DNA from: Arsukibacterium tuosuense
GTDB taxonomy: Bacteria; Pseudomonadota; Gammaproteobacteria; Enterobacterales; Alteromonadaceae
DNA length: 64,000 nucleotides
Direction: 5' to 3'
NCBI RefSeq assembly: GCF_900215315.1
Contig: NZ_OBEB01000003.1
Location: forward strand, 372,001 to 436,000
Shown piece after piece: positions 17,336 through 26,739 of this stretch. Positions within the stretch are counted from its first letter, which is position 1; the number at the start of each line of letters is the position of its first letter. The notes under the pieces are model-generated. The model saw nothing but the letters and a program-made list of their open reading frames with translations, was not told where the DNA came from and ran no database searches. The position numbers and the translations under genes are program-made.

Positions 17336-17914
17336 ATGGCCCAACTGTATTTTTATTACTCGGCAATGAATGCCGGCAAATCCACTTCTTTACTGCAAAG
17401 CGCTTATAACTATCAGGAACGGGGCATGACCGTTGCCATTTACACCGCTGCCCTGGATAACCGCTTTGGTCTGGGTAAAGTCAGTTCGCGGATTGGCCTG
17501 GCAATGGACGCCCATATCTTTGACCCGCAGTTTAATTTTAGTTCGCATGTGCAGCAGCTTAAAGCAGAAGGCAGGCTGGACTGTGTGCTGATTGATGAAG
17601 CGCAGTTTCTCAGTAAAGCTCAGGTACGCCAGCTCACCGATATTGTTGACGAGTTGCGTATTCCGGTGTTGGCATTTGGCCTGCGCACCGACTTTCTGGG
17701 CGAAACCTTTGCCGGCAGCGAAGCCCTGTTGGCCTGGGCCGACAAATTAGTTGAGCTGAAAACCATTTGTCATTGTGGCCGCAAAGCGAATTTTGTGGTG
17801 CGGCTGGATGCCGATGGCAACGCCGCCACGGCCGGCAGCCAGGTGCAAATAGGTGGTAATGAAAGCTATGTCTCAATGTGCCGCCAGCATTTTAAACAGT
17901 TGGTCTGGCAATAG
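17336..17914 (+). CDS. tdk: Thymidine kinase (type II)
   Basis: 192 residues with an AGGAG ribosome site. It phosphorylates thymidine to dTMP in the salvage pathway. The P-loop is in [13 protein letters not shown], the Walker B-like catalytic Glu in IDEAQFL, and the lasso/zinc Cys residues in [10 protein letters not shown] and MCRQHF. E. coli Tdk is 205 residues, so this is full length. The preceding 190-nt gap holds a 6-bp inverted repeat (17196-17212) but no convincing promoter. Confidence 0.96.
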   Translation: MAQLYFYYSAMNAGKSTSLLQSAYNYQERGMTVAIYTAALDNRFGLGKVSSRIGLAMDAHIFDPQFNFSSHVQQLKAEGRLDCVLIDEAQFLSKAQVRQLTDIVDELRIPVLAFGLRTDFLGETFAGSEALLAWADKLVELKTICHCGRKANFVVRLDADGNAATAGSQVQIGGNESYVSMCRQHFKQLVWQ

Positions 17915-17943
17915 CCCTAAGCCGCTCTCTCCGGCCAGCAAAG

Positions 17944-17971
17944 TTGCCATAAGCGCTCAATCCGTTATAGT
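17944..17971 (+). promoter_or_regulatory. Candidate sigma-70 promoter of the diguanylate cyclase gene
   Basis: TTGCCA (17944-17949) and TATAGT (17966-17971) each match the consensus at five of six positions and are 16 nt apart. Transcription would begin about 18 nt before the ATG at 17996, in the gap after tdk. Confidence 0.5.
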
Positions 17972-17995
17972 AAGAAAAAACAACTATAGTGATTT

Positions 17996-19561
17996 ATGGC
18001 AGAGAACTCAGACGCTTATCCCCATTTTTGGGCCATTCTGGAACAATTACCGGTGGCGCTACTCTACAAGGAGAGCGCTAAAGCGGATATTTTTGCCAAT
18101 GAAACCGCATGTAAACTGCTGGGTATTATTCAACCGGAAAAAAAACCGCTTAAGCTGTCGCAGCTGTCTGAAATCAGGCTACTGGATCAGCAGCACAATA
18201 AAATAAGTTTGTTAAGTAACCCCTTGCTTATGGCATTAGGTGGTACGGAAATACGCCAACCGGTATTACTCGATATCAACGGCACCAGCTCGCCTTATAT
18301 GCTGCAAAGCCAGCTGATAAAATTACAATTCAGTTTAGGCAATACCATTATTGTTACCCTCTGCCCTATGCAGGAGACGATTGACAACACGGCTGCTGCT
18401 CCTTCGCCAGACACCCATAAGGTCGATAAAAGCGGCGATAAAAACGCCGTTCAAAGCACCGATATCGCTGAGTTGGAGGAAGCGCTGGCGTTTGACAAGT
18501 TAATGTCACTTATCTCTACCGAGTTAATCAATGTCAGCAGTGAAGCACTGGATCAGCATGTTGAAGACGCGCTCGCGGCACTGGGTGAGTTTTGCCATGC
18601 CGATCGCAGTTATCTGTTTCAGTTTAATGATAACCTAACCGAAATGAGTAATACCCATGAATGGGTGCGGGAGGGGGTTACTGCCCACAAAGAAAACCTG
18701 CAGCAAATCCCGGACCATGCTTTACCCTATTTCTTTGATAAAATTCAGCAAGACCATATTTTCGCAGTTGCGGATGTCAGTCAGTTGCCGCCGGAAGCCA
18801 GCAGCGAGCAGCAGGAGTTTAATAACGAAGATATCCGCTCAGTGCTGTGCACCGCTATGCTGGCCGGCAAGCAATTAATTGGTTTTGTTGGCTGCGATAT
18901 GGTGGCCCGCCAGCGTAACTGGACCAGCAACGATTTACGCCGGATTAAACTGGTCGGTGAAATGATTGCCAACAGCATTCAGAATGTTAATTACCGGGTG
19001 TCGTTGCAACAAATCCAACAACAGTTATTGAGTGCAAATCAGGAGCTGCAAAAGCAGGCTAATCAGGACGGACTGACCGGCCTGGCAAATCGGCGCCATT
19101 TCGATGAGAAACTGCTGGAAGAACTACAACGCAGCGCCCGCAGCAAGTTACCGCTAAGCTTAATATTGCTGGATATCGATTTATTTAAACCCTACAACGA
19201 CCACTATGGTCATCAGGCCGGCGATGAAGCATTACAACAGGTTGCCGCAGCGCTTCGTAAAGAAGCGCGCCGCCAGGGCGAGGTTGCAGCCCGTTATGGT
19301 GGTGAAGAGTTTGCCCTGATCCTGCCTGCCACTGACAGTGAAGCCTGTCTTGAGGTAGCGGAGCGGGTACAGCAACATATCAAAGAGCTGAAAATCCGCC
19401 ATAGCCAATCAGACATCGCCAGCTACCTGACGGCCAGTATCGGCTGTTACAGTGTTATCGCCGATAAAAATACCAGTGCAAAACATATGCTCAGCAAAGC
19501 CGACCAGGCGCTTTATCAGGCCAAAGCAGCTGGTCGCAATACCATTATCAGCGCCAGCTAG
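17996..19561 (+). CDS. Diguanylate cyclase with PAS-like and GAF sensor domains
   Basis: 521 residues. The N-terminal ~130 residues are PAS-like (LEQLPVALLYKESAKADIFANE). A GAF domain follows (about 165-335, with ADRSYLFQF and IGFVGCDMV), then a GGDEF domain (about 355-515) with the active site YGGEEFAL at 435-439. It should make cyclic di-GMP. The allosteric I-site is altered: the expected RxxD nine residues before the active site reads RQGE, so product inhibition may be weak. It ends 4 nt inside the convergent yjbH-type gene. No good Shine-Dalgarno is visible. The link to the neighbouring polysaccharide locus is suggestive only. Confidence 0.92.
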   Translation: MAENSDAYPHFWAILEQLPVALLYKESAKADIFANETACKLLGIIQPEKKPLKLSQLSEIRLLDQQHNKISLLSNPLLMALGGTEIRQPVLLDINGTSSPYMLQSQLIKLQFSLGNTIIVTLCPMQETIDNTAAAPSPDTHKVDKSGDKNAVQSTDIAELEEALAFDKLMSLISTELINVSSEALDQHVEDALAALGEFCHADRSYLFQFNDNLTEMSNTHEWVREGVTAHKENLQQIPDHALPYFFDKIQQDHIFAVADVSQLPPEASSEQQEFNNEDIRSVLCTAMLAGKQLIGFVGCDMVARQRNWTSNDLRRIKLVGEMIANSIQNVNYRVSLQQIQQQLLSANQELQKQANQDGLTGLANRRHFDEKLLEELQRSARSKLPLSLILLDIDLFKPYNDHYGHQAGDEALQQVAAALRKEARRQGEVAARYGGEEFALILPATDSEACLEVAERVQQHIKELKIRHSQSDIASYLTASIGCYSVIADKNTSAKHMLSKADQALYQAKAAGRNTIISAS

Positions 19562-21669
19562 TCCTGAAATGGCGAACGGGCTCCGGTCGAGTTATACAAT
19601 AAACTAGGTCTGTTCAGGGCCTGACCTCCGTCCCGCGATATCGGGATCCAGGGCAATTTGCCGCGGCCAATCGCTGGCTTTAATGAAAACAAATCAAACG
19701 GGATAGACACATAAAAGCCTTTGGTAAAACTACCTTCACCATAATCGGCAGACGATGCGTCAGTAATAGCAGCATAAGCACCGACAATAATTCCGCTGTC
19801 GAAGCGTTTGGCAAAATCGATATTAACGCCCTTATCTTTAGCCAGAAAGCGGCCAATATTAAAGGTGAGCAAAGTGTCCTCTAAAAACGATGGTTGCCAG
19901 TAAATATTGGCGTGTCCCGTCAGTACTTTGTAGTCAAAAAAGTCATAATCATTTTCATATGACCGTTGCTGAACATAGTTAATATCAAAACCAAAGGCCA
20001 GGTTAGAGTCTACCGGCCGGTACAGCAACTCGCCACCCACACCACCAAACATCGTTTCCAGATAACCTGCGTAAACCTGGCCATAAAGATTCGGCGCCAA
20101 CCGGTCCTGCCAATGCCCATACAAATTATCTAACTGCACCCGGCTGCGCGTCACATATTCACGTATGTAAGTACGAACACGCGGCAAAGGGGTATCCAGG
20201 GCATCGACCTTAAAATTAAACTTATCAAAATTCTCAAACAAGGTTACTTTTGCTGAACCCTGCAACGAGGTGGTGCGGTTAACGTTGTAACCTGCGGTAA
20301 AAATAACCCCGGCCTGATACATATAAAAGGATTCCGGACTACCAAAGGTCTGGATCCAGAACGTTTCCATACCGGTAGCAAAACCGGAAACCTCGCCCGG
20401 CTTATAATTGGCGAGGGTATCGTTGCTGACATCACTGCGCACATAACTGGAGCGAATATCATTTTCGAACCCCTGATAGCTGGCCACGGTAATAAACTGC
20501 TCAGCATCAATTACCGTTTCAACCATCGGTATCTGACCATTAAAATTAACTATCCGATAGCGTTTGATACTGGACGGTAAAACGGCAGCCAGAATACGGC
20601 CGATCCTTTCATTCGCCACTTCGTAATCACGATAGGCAAGCTGATTACCATACAAAGTTATTTCATCTGCAGTGCGTTGCGAGCGACGAACCAGAAAGCC
20701 GGCTTCATGAAATAAATCCTGCACCAGTTGAGCCCGATTCACCTCTAGAAAGTCGATATCATTAGGGATGGCGCTTACCGGCCTTGGCGGTTGTTCAATT
20801 TTAATCTGCCGTACGTTATGAATATTCATCGCATAACTGACGCCAAAACCTACCGTATTACCGCGCTGATAGTTCAGATTAAAATCAAAATTACCCCAGT
20901 TGTACACCGCACCAATATTCCAGCGACTGTCCTGCGGCAATACCCCGGCTCTGTCTTCTGAGTAGTCATTGCCTTCATATTCAAGCTTTAGCTTCAAGGG
21001 CTGCCAGGGGGTCTGATACGCGACACCAGCAAACAACGAAGCCGGGCCCTTGAAAAACCGCTGATAATCAATCTTGCCGCCGGAACCGCTAAAACCGCCG
21101 GGCCGGCTACAAAAACTGTCCCGTATTTCACAAAACGGATTTAAGGTATTGCCAGCAGTACCCAAATAGCCCCACCCCATGCCCAGATGAAAATCCAGTG
21201 GGCCCCAACGCTTGCTTAACGCAACAAACTCACTTTCAAAAAAACCGGTACCACCAAAATCGTTAAAGCCCAGCGCCAGCTGCGGTAAATAGCGGCTTTC
21301 TTCCAGTAACCGGAATTTGACATCTATGCCTTTATCTTTCAATGTCTGATCACCGCTAAAGCCGGGAGAGTCACTATACAAACGGGTTCTGACATCGGTA
21401 TAGCGTACCGTCGACTCCAGCCAGGGGTACAGCTGAATGCTCACCGACCAGAAGCGATACTCTTCATTGTCGCTGTAGTTCATCGACAAGTTGCCCTCTG
21501 GCGCCATTCTGGCAGTCGGGGTCTGGATCAACCCCGTACCGCCCCTGACCGCCTGGGAATAACCCGCAGGCTGCTGTTGAAATGGGCTACTTGCTGTTGC
21601 ATTAGCCGTCAGCATCACTAAAGCAACGGCTAAACCTTTACTCAGAAAATTACGCGAAGCACAAATCAT
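19558..21669 (-). CDS. YjbH/GfcD/WbfB-family outer-membrane protein for polysaccharide export
   Basis: 703 residues with a signal peptide (cleavage near ANATA). The N-terminal part has the family signature GGTGLIQTPTARMAPEGNLS and LKDKGIDVKFRLLEE. The whole protein is rich in alternating aromatic beta strands, consistent with an outer-membrane barrel. It is the last gene of a four-gene set equivalent to yjbEFGH / gfcABCD and Vibrio wbfB-D, needed for exopolysaccharide or group-4 capsule. Its start overlaps the preceding gene by 4 nt. Confidence 0.9.
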   Translation of the reverse strand: MICASRNFLSKGLAVALVMLTANATASSPFQQQPAGYSQAVRGGTGLIQTPTARMAPEGNLSMNYSDNEEYRFWSVSIQLYPWLESTVRYTDVRTRLYSDSPGFSGDQTLKDKGIDVKFRLLEESRYLPQLALGFNDFGGTGFFESEFVALSKRWGPLDFHLGMGWGYLGTAGNTLNPFCEIRDSFCSRPGGFSGSGGKIDYQRFFKGPASLFAGVAYQTPWQPLKLKLEYEGNDYSEDRAGVLPQDSRWNIGAVYNWGNFDFNLNYQRGNTVGFGVSYAMNIHNVRQIKIEQPPRPVSAIPNDIDFLEVNRAQLVQDLFHEAGFLVRRSQRTADEITLYGNQLAYRDYEVANERIGRILAAVLPSSIKRYRIVNFNGQIPMVETVIDAEQFITVASYQGFENDIRSSYVRSDVSNDTLANYKPGEVSGFATGMETFWIQTFGSPESFYMYQAGVIFTAGYNVNRTTSLQGSAKVTLFENFDKFNFKVDALDTPLPRVRTYIREYVTRSRVQLDNLYGHWQDRLAPNLYGQVYAGYLETMFGGVGGELLYRPVDSNLAFGFDINYVQQRSYENDYDFFDYKVLTGHANIYWQPSFLEDTLLTFNIGRFLAKDKGVNIDFAKRFDSGIIVGAYAAITDASSADYGEGSFTKGFYVSIPFDLFSLKPAIGRGKLPWIPISRDGGQALNRPSLLYNSTGARSPFQD

Positions 21670-22424
21670 TGCAACACCCTGTGTCTGGCGAGCGCTATCA
21701 CAGCCTGGTTAATTTCAGCAAACTCATCACCAAAAAAGTGGGTATCAAAAGGCACAAATAACTGAGCACCAGGCATAAGTTCATTATGCTGCTGGTTCCA
21801 GCTCGCTATACCGGCTTTAATTACAGCACCATCGGGTTGTAAGATATATAACCAGTTTTGGCTGCTTCCGGCCAGCCGTCGCAGTTGCCCGGCATATACC
21901 GGGACTGAAGCATTGCCATAGTGGGTGATCCGCTCTGCCCGCGCCAGACCGAAAACAACAATGTGCTGCGGTCGGTCAGTTAATGTCAGTAAATACCGGC
22001 CGGGCTGAAATTGCGGATTAGCGGCAGGTTTTAAGCGGGCCAAATCATAGTCAATAGCGATGTCTATCCGCTGGCCTAGCTGCCATTGCTTAAGCTGGAA
22101 GGTTAACTGTTCAATTGTATTCTGATAGCTGGAGTCTTGCTGCCATTTACCTTTAAGGGCAGTAAGCCGCTGAATGATATCGTCACGAAGCGTCTCAGCT
22201 TCTGCGGCATCAACCCTGTACAGCGCACTTGCCGGCCAGTACCAATCCTCGGTCAGTGCAACAGGTCCTAATACATCAGCCAGCCGCGGTTGCTGCTGGT
22301 ACAAATATGACTGACCTTTAAACTGCACAGTCACCACTGCCTCGGCGGCCCCGGATTTGACGCTAAAAAGACCGGTAAGCGCCAGCAAACTAATTAACCC
22401 ATATCGACGGCAAACAGCAATCAT
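21666..22424 (-). CDS. YjbG/GfcC/WbfC-family periplasmic polysaccharide protein
   Basis: 252 residues with a signal peptide (LLALTGLFSVKSGAAEA). GfcC-family features are the RLADVLGPVALTEDWYWPASALYR segment and the C-terminal LFVPFDTHFFGDEFAEINQ, where the family carries a C-terminal helix. E. coli GfcC is a periplasmic, ubiquitin-like-fold accessory of capsule assembly. It overlaps both neighbours by 4 nt (ATGA), so the three genes are tightly coupled. Confidence 0.88.
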   Translation of the reverse strand: MIAVCRRYGLISLLALTGLFSVKSGAAEAVVTVQFKGQSYLYQQQPRLADVLGPVALTEDWYWPASALYRVDAAEAETLRDDIIQRLTALKGKWQQDSSYQNTIEQLTFQLKQWQLGQRIDIAIDYDLARLKPAANPQFQPGRYLLTLTDRPQHIVVFGLARAERITHYGNASVPVYAGQLRRLAGSSQNWLYILQPDGAVIKAGIASWNQQHNELMPGAQLFVPFDTHFFGDEFAEINQAVIALARHRVLQ

Positions 22425-23116
22425 AAACCACGCTCCTTCAGCACGCGGCCAACCCGGCTGATATAGGTCATTACCATCGGTTCAGTTTGCGGTGTTAATT
22501 GCTGGCGGCTTTGCAACAACAGACCACTGGCACTGTCGAACCAATAGGTATTTCGCCAGGACGTTGCGGCACCGGCAAAGTTCGCCTGGTTCGGATAAGT
22601 CAGATATTCTTCAAAAACCTGGGTGCTGATGTTGTTGCCAAAAAACTGCAGTTGCTGCTGACCAGCGGCTTTAAAGTCAGAACTGATCTGATAACCATAT
22701 TCTCCATAACGCCAATCAGCCAGGCGCAGCCAGTCGGCCCGGAATAACTCACCCGGTAAACGTTTTAACGGGTCTGCCGTCCGGTTGGTAAGATACAGTA
22801 AGTCATTACTTAGTCCGGCACTGCGGACCAGCCGGCCCTGCTCAATCACAAACACAACCTGGTCAGCCGAAACCCACTTTTGCTGTCCCTGCTCAATAAA
22901 CGCCAGCGCCATAACTATCTGCGGCCGCTCACCATGGCGCAAATACATTAAATCAGACGTTGATGCATTAACTTGCTCAAGGGTTAAACTGGCACCAGAT
23001 TGGGGGCTGAAAGCATAACTGAGAGTATCGATATATGCCCGGTAGGTTCCGGCGCACCCCGTTAGCAGCGCAAAACTCAGTATTAGAATTAAGTTGCGTA
23101 TCACGTTTACATTCAT
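22421..23116 (-). CDS. YjbF/GfcB/WbfD-family lipoprotein
   Basis: 231 residues. The signal peptide ends in a lipobox (LLTGC), so the mature protein should be lipidated and, by family, sits in the outer membrane. Family features are TLSYAFSPQS near the N-terminus and YWFDSASGLLLQSRQQLTP. It is the second member of the yjbEFGH-type set; the terminator at 23208-23231 separates it from the small first gene. Confidence 0.88.
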   Translation of the reverse strand: MNVNVIRNLILILSFALLTGCAGTYRAYIDTLSYAFSPQSGASLTLEQVNASTSDLMYLRHGERPQIVMALAFIEQGQQKWVSADQVVFVIEQGRLVRSAGLSNDLLYLTNRTADPLKRLPGELFRADWLRLADWRYGEYGYQISSDFKAAGQQQLQFFGNNISTQVFEEYLTYPNQANFAGAATSWRNTYWFDSASGLLLQSRQQLTPQTEPMVMTYISRVGRVLKERGL

Positions 23117-23207
23117 CTGATTATCATTAGGCTAAGCATACCGACAAATAGCATTAAAATCGCCTTTAACCGCGACATTGCGAGAAAAAAACGATTAAAA
23201 TTGCAAT

Positions 23208-23231
23208 AAAAAAGCCGCCTGCTGGCGGCCT
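23208..23231 (-). terminator. Rho-independent terminator between the yjbE-type and yjbF-type genes
   Basis: On the minus strand GCCGCC (23224-23229) and GGCGGC (23214-23219) pair around a 4-nt loop and are followed by six T residues. It lies 18 nt past the stop of the small first gene and about 90 nt before the next start, so it probably sets a high ratio of the small product to the downstream genes. Confidence 0.75.
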
Positions 23232-23248
23232 TTTAACACGTCGACTAT

Positions 23249-23629
23249 TTACTGTACACTTGGCGCGTAAGTAAATGTAACTGGAACTGTGGCAGTTGTA
23301 GTGCCAGTATTGGTACCGGTACCCGTACCTGTTACAGTAACGGTAGTGGTTGTACCGACACACTCACCATCTACTAATGGATCATTACCTTCACAGCCTT
23401 CACCTGGCGGTGGCGGCGGCGGTGGAATTATTGGTAAAGTAGTACCGCTATTATTAGAAATAATGGCTGCAGCAACCAGCACACCTACTGCGGCGGCGCC
23501 CACTTTCTCGGCAGAAACACCACCAATAGTACTACCTGATGCACCGGCACCACCTGCCTGGTCTTGCGCAACAACTGAACCGGCGCCAAATGCCAGAGCA
23601 ACCGCAGCAGCAACAACTAATTTTTTCAT
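23249..23629 (-). CDS. YjbE/GfcA-like small secreted Gly/Thr-rich protein
   Basis: 126 residues from the ATG at 23629, which has a GAGGG site. A signal peptide (MKKLVVAAAVALAFGAGSVVA) precedes a Gly/Ala region with a hydrophobic stretch (GAAAVGVLVAAAIISNN), a run of seven prolines, a short two-Cys loop (GEGCEGNDPLVDGECVG) and a Thr/Gly-repeat tail (VTGTGTGTNTGTTTATV). Low-complexity Thr-rich first genes are typical of gfcA/yjbE loci. The role is unknown; context implies exopolysaccharide. Confidence 0.75.
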   Translation of the reverse strand: MKKLVVAAAVALAFGAGSVVAQDQAGGAGASGSTIGGVSAEKVGAAAVGVLVAAAIISNNSGTTLPIIPPPPPPPGEGCEGNDPLVDGECVGTTTTVTVTGTGTGTNTGTTTATVPVTFTYAPSVQ

Positions 23630-23723
23630 AGTCTGTCCCTCAATTAACAAAATAAAATTCCGATATGGCAGAAGCTTAAACTAAACACCAACGATACTCA
23701 ACCGGAATTACTAAAAAATTACA

Positions 23724-25700
23724 TTATGCAATTTGTTTCCTAACAAGGCGGGAGGCCTTGTTAGCCGTGGCTAAATTATCAAGCGCTACAGCAGCAATCT
23801 GGCTGGCATTTGCCACATCACAGGCCGCCCTTACCACTAAATCACTGGTCGCACAGCTGTAGTTAAATTCAGTAGGCGCGGTTCGAATTAACTCGATAAT
23901 TTTTTCAACCGCAAATTCTTCACAGGCCTGATCTAACCTGGCCAGTAAATGGACCATTTCCGGCCAGCTCAGGAACACTTCGTCAGCCGCCATAATCCGG
24001 CTGTGATCGGTTTGCCGCACATTTTCACCAATTAACAGCTCTTCGTATAACTTCTCGCCAGGTCTGAGGCCACTGTACTGGATCTCGATATCACCATTTG
24101 GATGAATTTCATCTTTGACTTCCAGCCCCATCAGGTGAATCATTCGCCGTGCTAAATCCGCAATTTTAACCGGCTCCCCCATATCCAGTACGAATACATC
24201 ACCGCCTTTGCCCATGGCACCGGCCTGAATAACCAACTGTGCGGCCTCAGGTATCGTCATAAAATAACGAATAATATCTTTATGGGTTACTGTTAACGGC
24301 CCGCCTTTACGTATTTGCTCGCGAAACAACGGTACCACCGAGCCACTGGAACCCAGCACATTACCAAACCGCACCATACAAAAGCGGGTAGTGTTCTGAT
24401 GCTCGGCCAGAGCCTGCAACACCAATTCTGCCAGCCGCTTCGACGCACCCATTACATTGGTTGGCCGCACGGCTTTGTCTGTGGAAATCAGCACAAAGGT
24501 ATCAACTTTGGCTTTAATCGCGGCTTCTGCAGTATACCAGGTGCCGAACACATTATTCCGTACACCTTCCACTACATTGTATTCAACCAGGGGCACATGT
24601 TTATACGCTGCAGCGTGGTATACGGTATTAACTGAGAACGTGCGCATTACCGTTTCCAGCCGGTTTTGCCGCTGCACAGTGCCCATAACTGGCACCAACT
24701 CTACCTCAAGCTCGTCACGTTTAATTAATGCCGTCAGTTCCTGCTCGATGTTATAAAGCGCAAATTCTGACAGCTCAAACAACACCAGCATGGTCGGTTC
24801 ATAACGAATGATCTGGCGGCACAGCTCTGAGCCAATAGAGCCACCGGCGCCAGTTACCATTACTACTTTTTCTTTGATATCCGCATTCATTAATTTGCTT
24901 TTGGGGGCAACTGAATCCCTGCCTAGCAAATCTTCAATTTTGACGTCTTGCAACTCATCAATTCGCATCGTGCCATCAACCAGGTCGCTCATGCCGGGTA
25001 TCGACTGCACCGGAATTGGTAATTCGTCCAACGCATCCAGCACCTCGCGCCGGCGTGCCCGACTGGCTGACGGTAATGCCAGTAACACTCTGCTGATATT
25101 TTTACTTTTAATAAGCGCCGTTATCTGCGACGGTGAACCAACAGGTATGCCAAGAATGGTCGAGCGCTGTAACGTGGTGTCATCATCAATAAACATGACC
25201 GGGTGATATTGCTCACCATTTAGCAGCGCATGCGCCAGTTGCCGGCCAGACGAGCCGGCACCATAAATCAGCACCCGGGTTTTATGATTATTATTGCGCT
25301 GTACCAAAAACATTCTGGCCAGTAATCGCACCCCGCCTGAGCTTATTAACGCCAGAATAGCGTAAACAAAAATCAGGTTACCTTTATCGTGCACGCCTAG
25401 TACAGCAAACGCCAGCGCCAGCACAAAAGCACTGCTGACAATGCCAGTAAGCACTGCGCCCAGCGCATGTTGCCCTATATAACGAATAACTGCCCGGTAC
25501 AGGCCCAGCTTAATAAAAATAACTAAGGTAACAGGCAAGGCAACCGCAAACGATATGGCAATGTCGGCAACGCTGGCAACATCACCATTCTGGGTTAAAA
25601 AATAAGCAGAAATCAGTGCCCCAATCAAAAAAACCAGGTCAACACAAACAGAAATAAGTCGTTTTACAGAACGTGGCAGCGCCAGTAACCAAGCTAGCAT
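23724..25700 (-). CDS. Membrane-bound UDP-sugar 4,6-dehydratase (WbpM/FlaA1/CapD family)
   Basis: 658 residues with a GGGAG site. About four N-terminal membrane helices (1-130) precede a first Rossmann-like domain (YGAGSSGRQLA) and a catalytic SDR domain (about 285-600) with VTGAGGSIGSELCRQI, STDKAVRPTNVMGASKR in place of the SDR Tyr-Lys site, and RFGNVLGSSGSV. Full-length members such as WbpM convert UDP-GlcNAc to the 4-keto-6-deoxy sugar for N-acetyl-fucosamine or -quinovosamine. It probably makes the initiating sugar for the small phosphoglycosyl transferase at 36946. Confidence 0.92.
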   Translation of the reverse strand: MLAWLLALPRSVKRLISVCVDLVFLIGALISAYFLTQNGDVASVADIAISFAVALPVTLVIFIKLGLYRAVIRYIGQHALGAVLTGIVSSAFVLALAFAVLGVHDKGNLIFVYAILALISSGGVRLLARMFLVQRNNNHKTRVLIYGAGSSGRQLAHALLNGEQYHPVMFIDDDTTLQRSTILGIPVGSPSQITALIKSKNISRVLLALPSASRARRREVLDALDELPIPVQSIPGMSDLVDGTMRIDELQDVKIEDLLGRDSVAPKSKLMNADIKEKVVMVTGAGGSIGSELCRQIIRYEPTMLVLFELSEFALYNIEQELTALIKRDELEVELVPVMGTVQRQNRLETVMRTFSVNTVYHAAAYKHVPLVEYNVVEGVRNNVFGTWYTAEAAIKAKVDTFVLISTDKAVRPTNVMGASKRLAELVLQALAEHQNTTRFCMVRFGNVLGSSGSVVPLFREQIRKGGPLTVTHKDIIRYFMTIPEAAQLVIQAGAMGKGGDVFVLDMGEPVKIADLARRMIHLMGLEVKDEIHPNGDIEIQYSGLRPGEKLYEELLIGENVRQTDHSRIMAADEVFLSWPEMVHLLARLDQACEEFAVEKIIELIRTAPTEFNYSCATSDLVVRAACDVANASQIAAVALDNLATANKASRLVRKQIA

Positions 25701-25814
25701 TTAACACTCCCAACCCGAGGCGGCACAGCTTGTAATCCACCATAAATAATCGAAATCGAATATAACATTAGCAGTATATCTCTCATAGTTACAGGCAATT
25801 CGTTATCAACTCAA

Positions 25815-26717
25815 TCACTTAATTTTTTTAATAACAACTTGCTGTAGCCAGTTTTTAAAATCTGCACCCAGGCTGCTATCACGTAAACCGTATTCAACAA
25901 AAGCCTGCATGTAGCCTAACTTATTGCCGCAATCGTGGCTGCGGCCAACAATATGATAAGCATTAACCGGCTGCGTCTTCATTAAAATTGCAATAGCATC
26001 GGTTAATTGTATTTCATCACCCGCTCCCAGCGGCGTGTGTTGCAATGCCGGCCAGATATCGGGAGTAAAAACATAGCGGCCAACGACGGCCAGGTTAGAA
26101 GGTGCCTCTTCCTGGCGTGGTTTTTCAACAATTGCCGTCATACCGACAGACTCACCTACCTGCAACGCATGCCCATCAACATCAGCGACACCATAACTGG
26201 AAATACTGGCCATCGGCACGGGTTCTACCATCACCTGACTGACGTTAGTAGCGGTAAAAAGCTGATTCATCTGCGCCAGATTATCCCGGCTTAAGTCGCT
26301 GTCGTAGCTGTCAATTAACACATCAGGTAACAATACGGCAAAAGGTGCATCACCTACCAGCGGCCGGGCACACAGCACAGCGTGGCCCAGACCTTTCGCC
26401 TCGCCCTGCCGTACATGCATAATGGTAACGTCCTTTGGACAAATGGCTTGTACTTCTTCCAGCAACTGGCGTTTAACCCGTTTCTCCAGCATTGACTCCA
26501 GCTCAAAGCTTTTATCAAAGTGGTTCTCAATACTGTTTTTAGACGAGTGGGTAACCAGCACGATTTCTTTGATGCCAGCAGCAATACACTCCTGCACCAC
26601 GTATTGAATTAACGGCTTATCAACCACTGGCAGCATTTCCTTTGGAATAGCCTTAGTGGCAGGCAGCATTCTGGTGCCTAAACCCGCTACTGGAATAACT
26701 GCTTTTGTTACTTTCAT
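25815..26717 (-). CDS. galU: UTP-glucose-1-phosphate uridylyltransferase
   Basis: 300 residues from the ATG at 26717, which has a GGAG site; a TTG one codon earlier is unlikely. The nucleotidyltransferase loop reads [18 protein letters not shown], with [11 protein letters not shown] after it and VEKP and [15 protein letters not shown] further on, all typical of GalU. It makes UDP-glucose, which the Ugd encoded upstream would oxidise to UDP-glucuronate. The 221-nt gap between ugd and galU is mostly the hairpin ladder at 26740-26932. Confidence 0.95.
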   Translation of the reverse strand: MKVTKAVIPVAGLGTRMLPATKAIPKEMLPVVDKPLIQYVVQECIAAGIKEIVLVTHSSKNSIENHFDKSFELESMLEKRVKRQLLEEVQAICPKDVTIMHVRQGEAKGLGHAVLCARPLVGDAPFAVLLPDVLIDSYDSDLSRDNLAQMNQLFTATNVSQVMVEPVPMASISSYGVADVDGHALQVGESVGMTAIVEKPRQEEAPSNLAVVGRYVFTPDIWPALQHTPLGAGDEIQLTDAIAILMKTQPVNAYHIVGRSHDCGNKLGYMQAFVEYGLRDSSLGADFKNWLQQVVIKKIK

Positions 26718-26739
26718 CAAAACTCCAAACTTAAAATTC

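Noticed and set aside
23289-23684. Plus-strand Pro/Val/Ala-rich frame opposite the yjbE-type gene
   Set aside because: It is the complement of the Gly/Thr repeats; only the minus-strand frame has a signal peptide, ribosome site and terminator.
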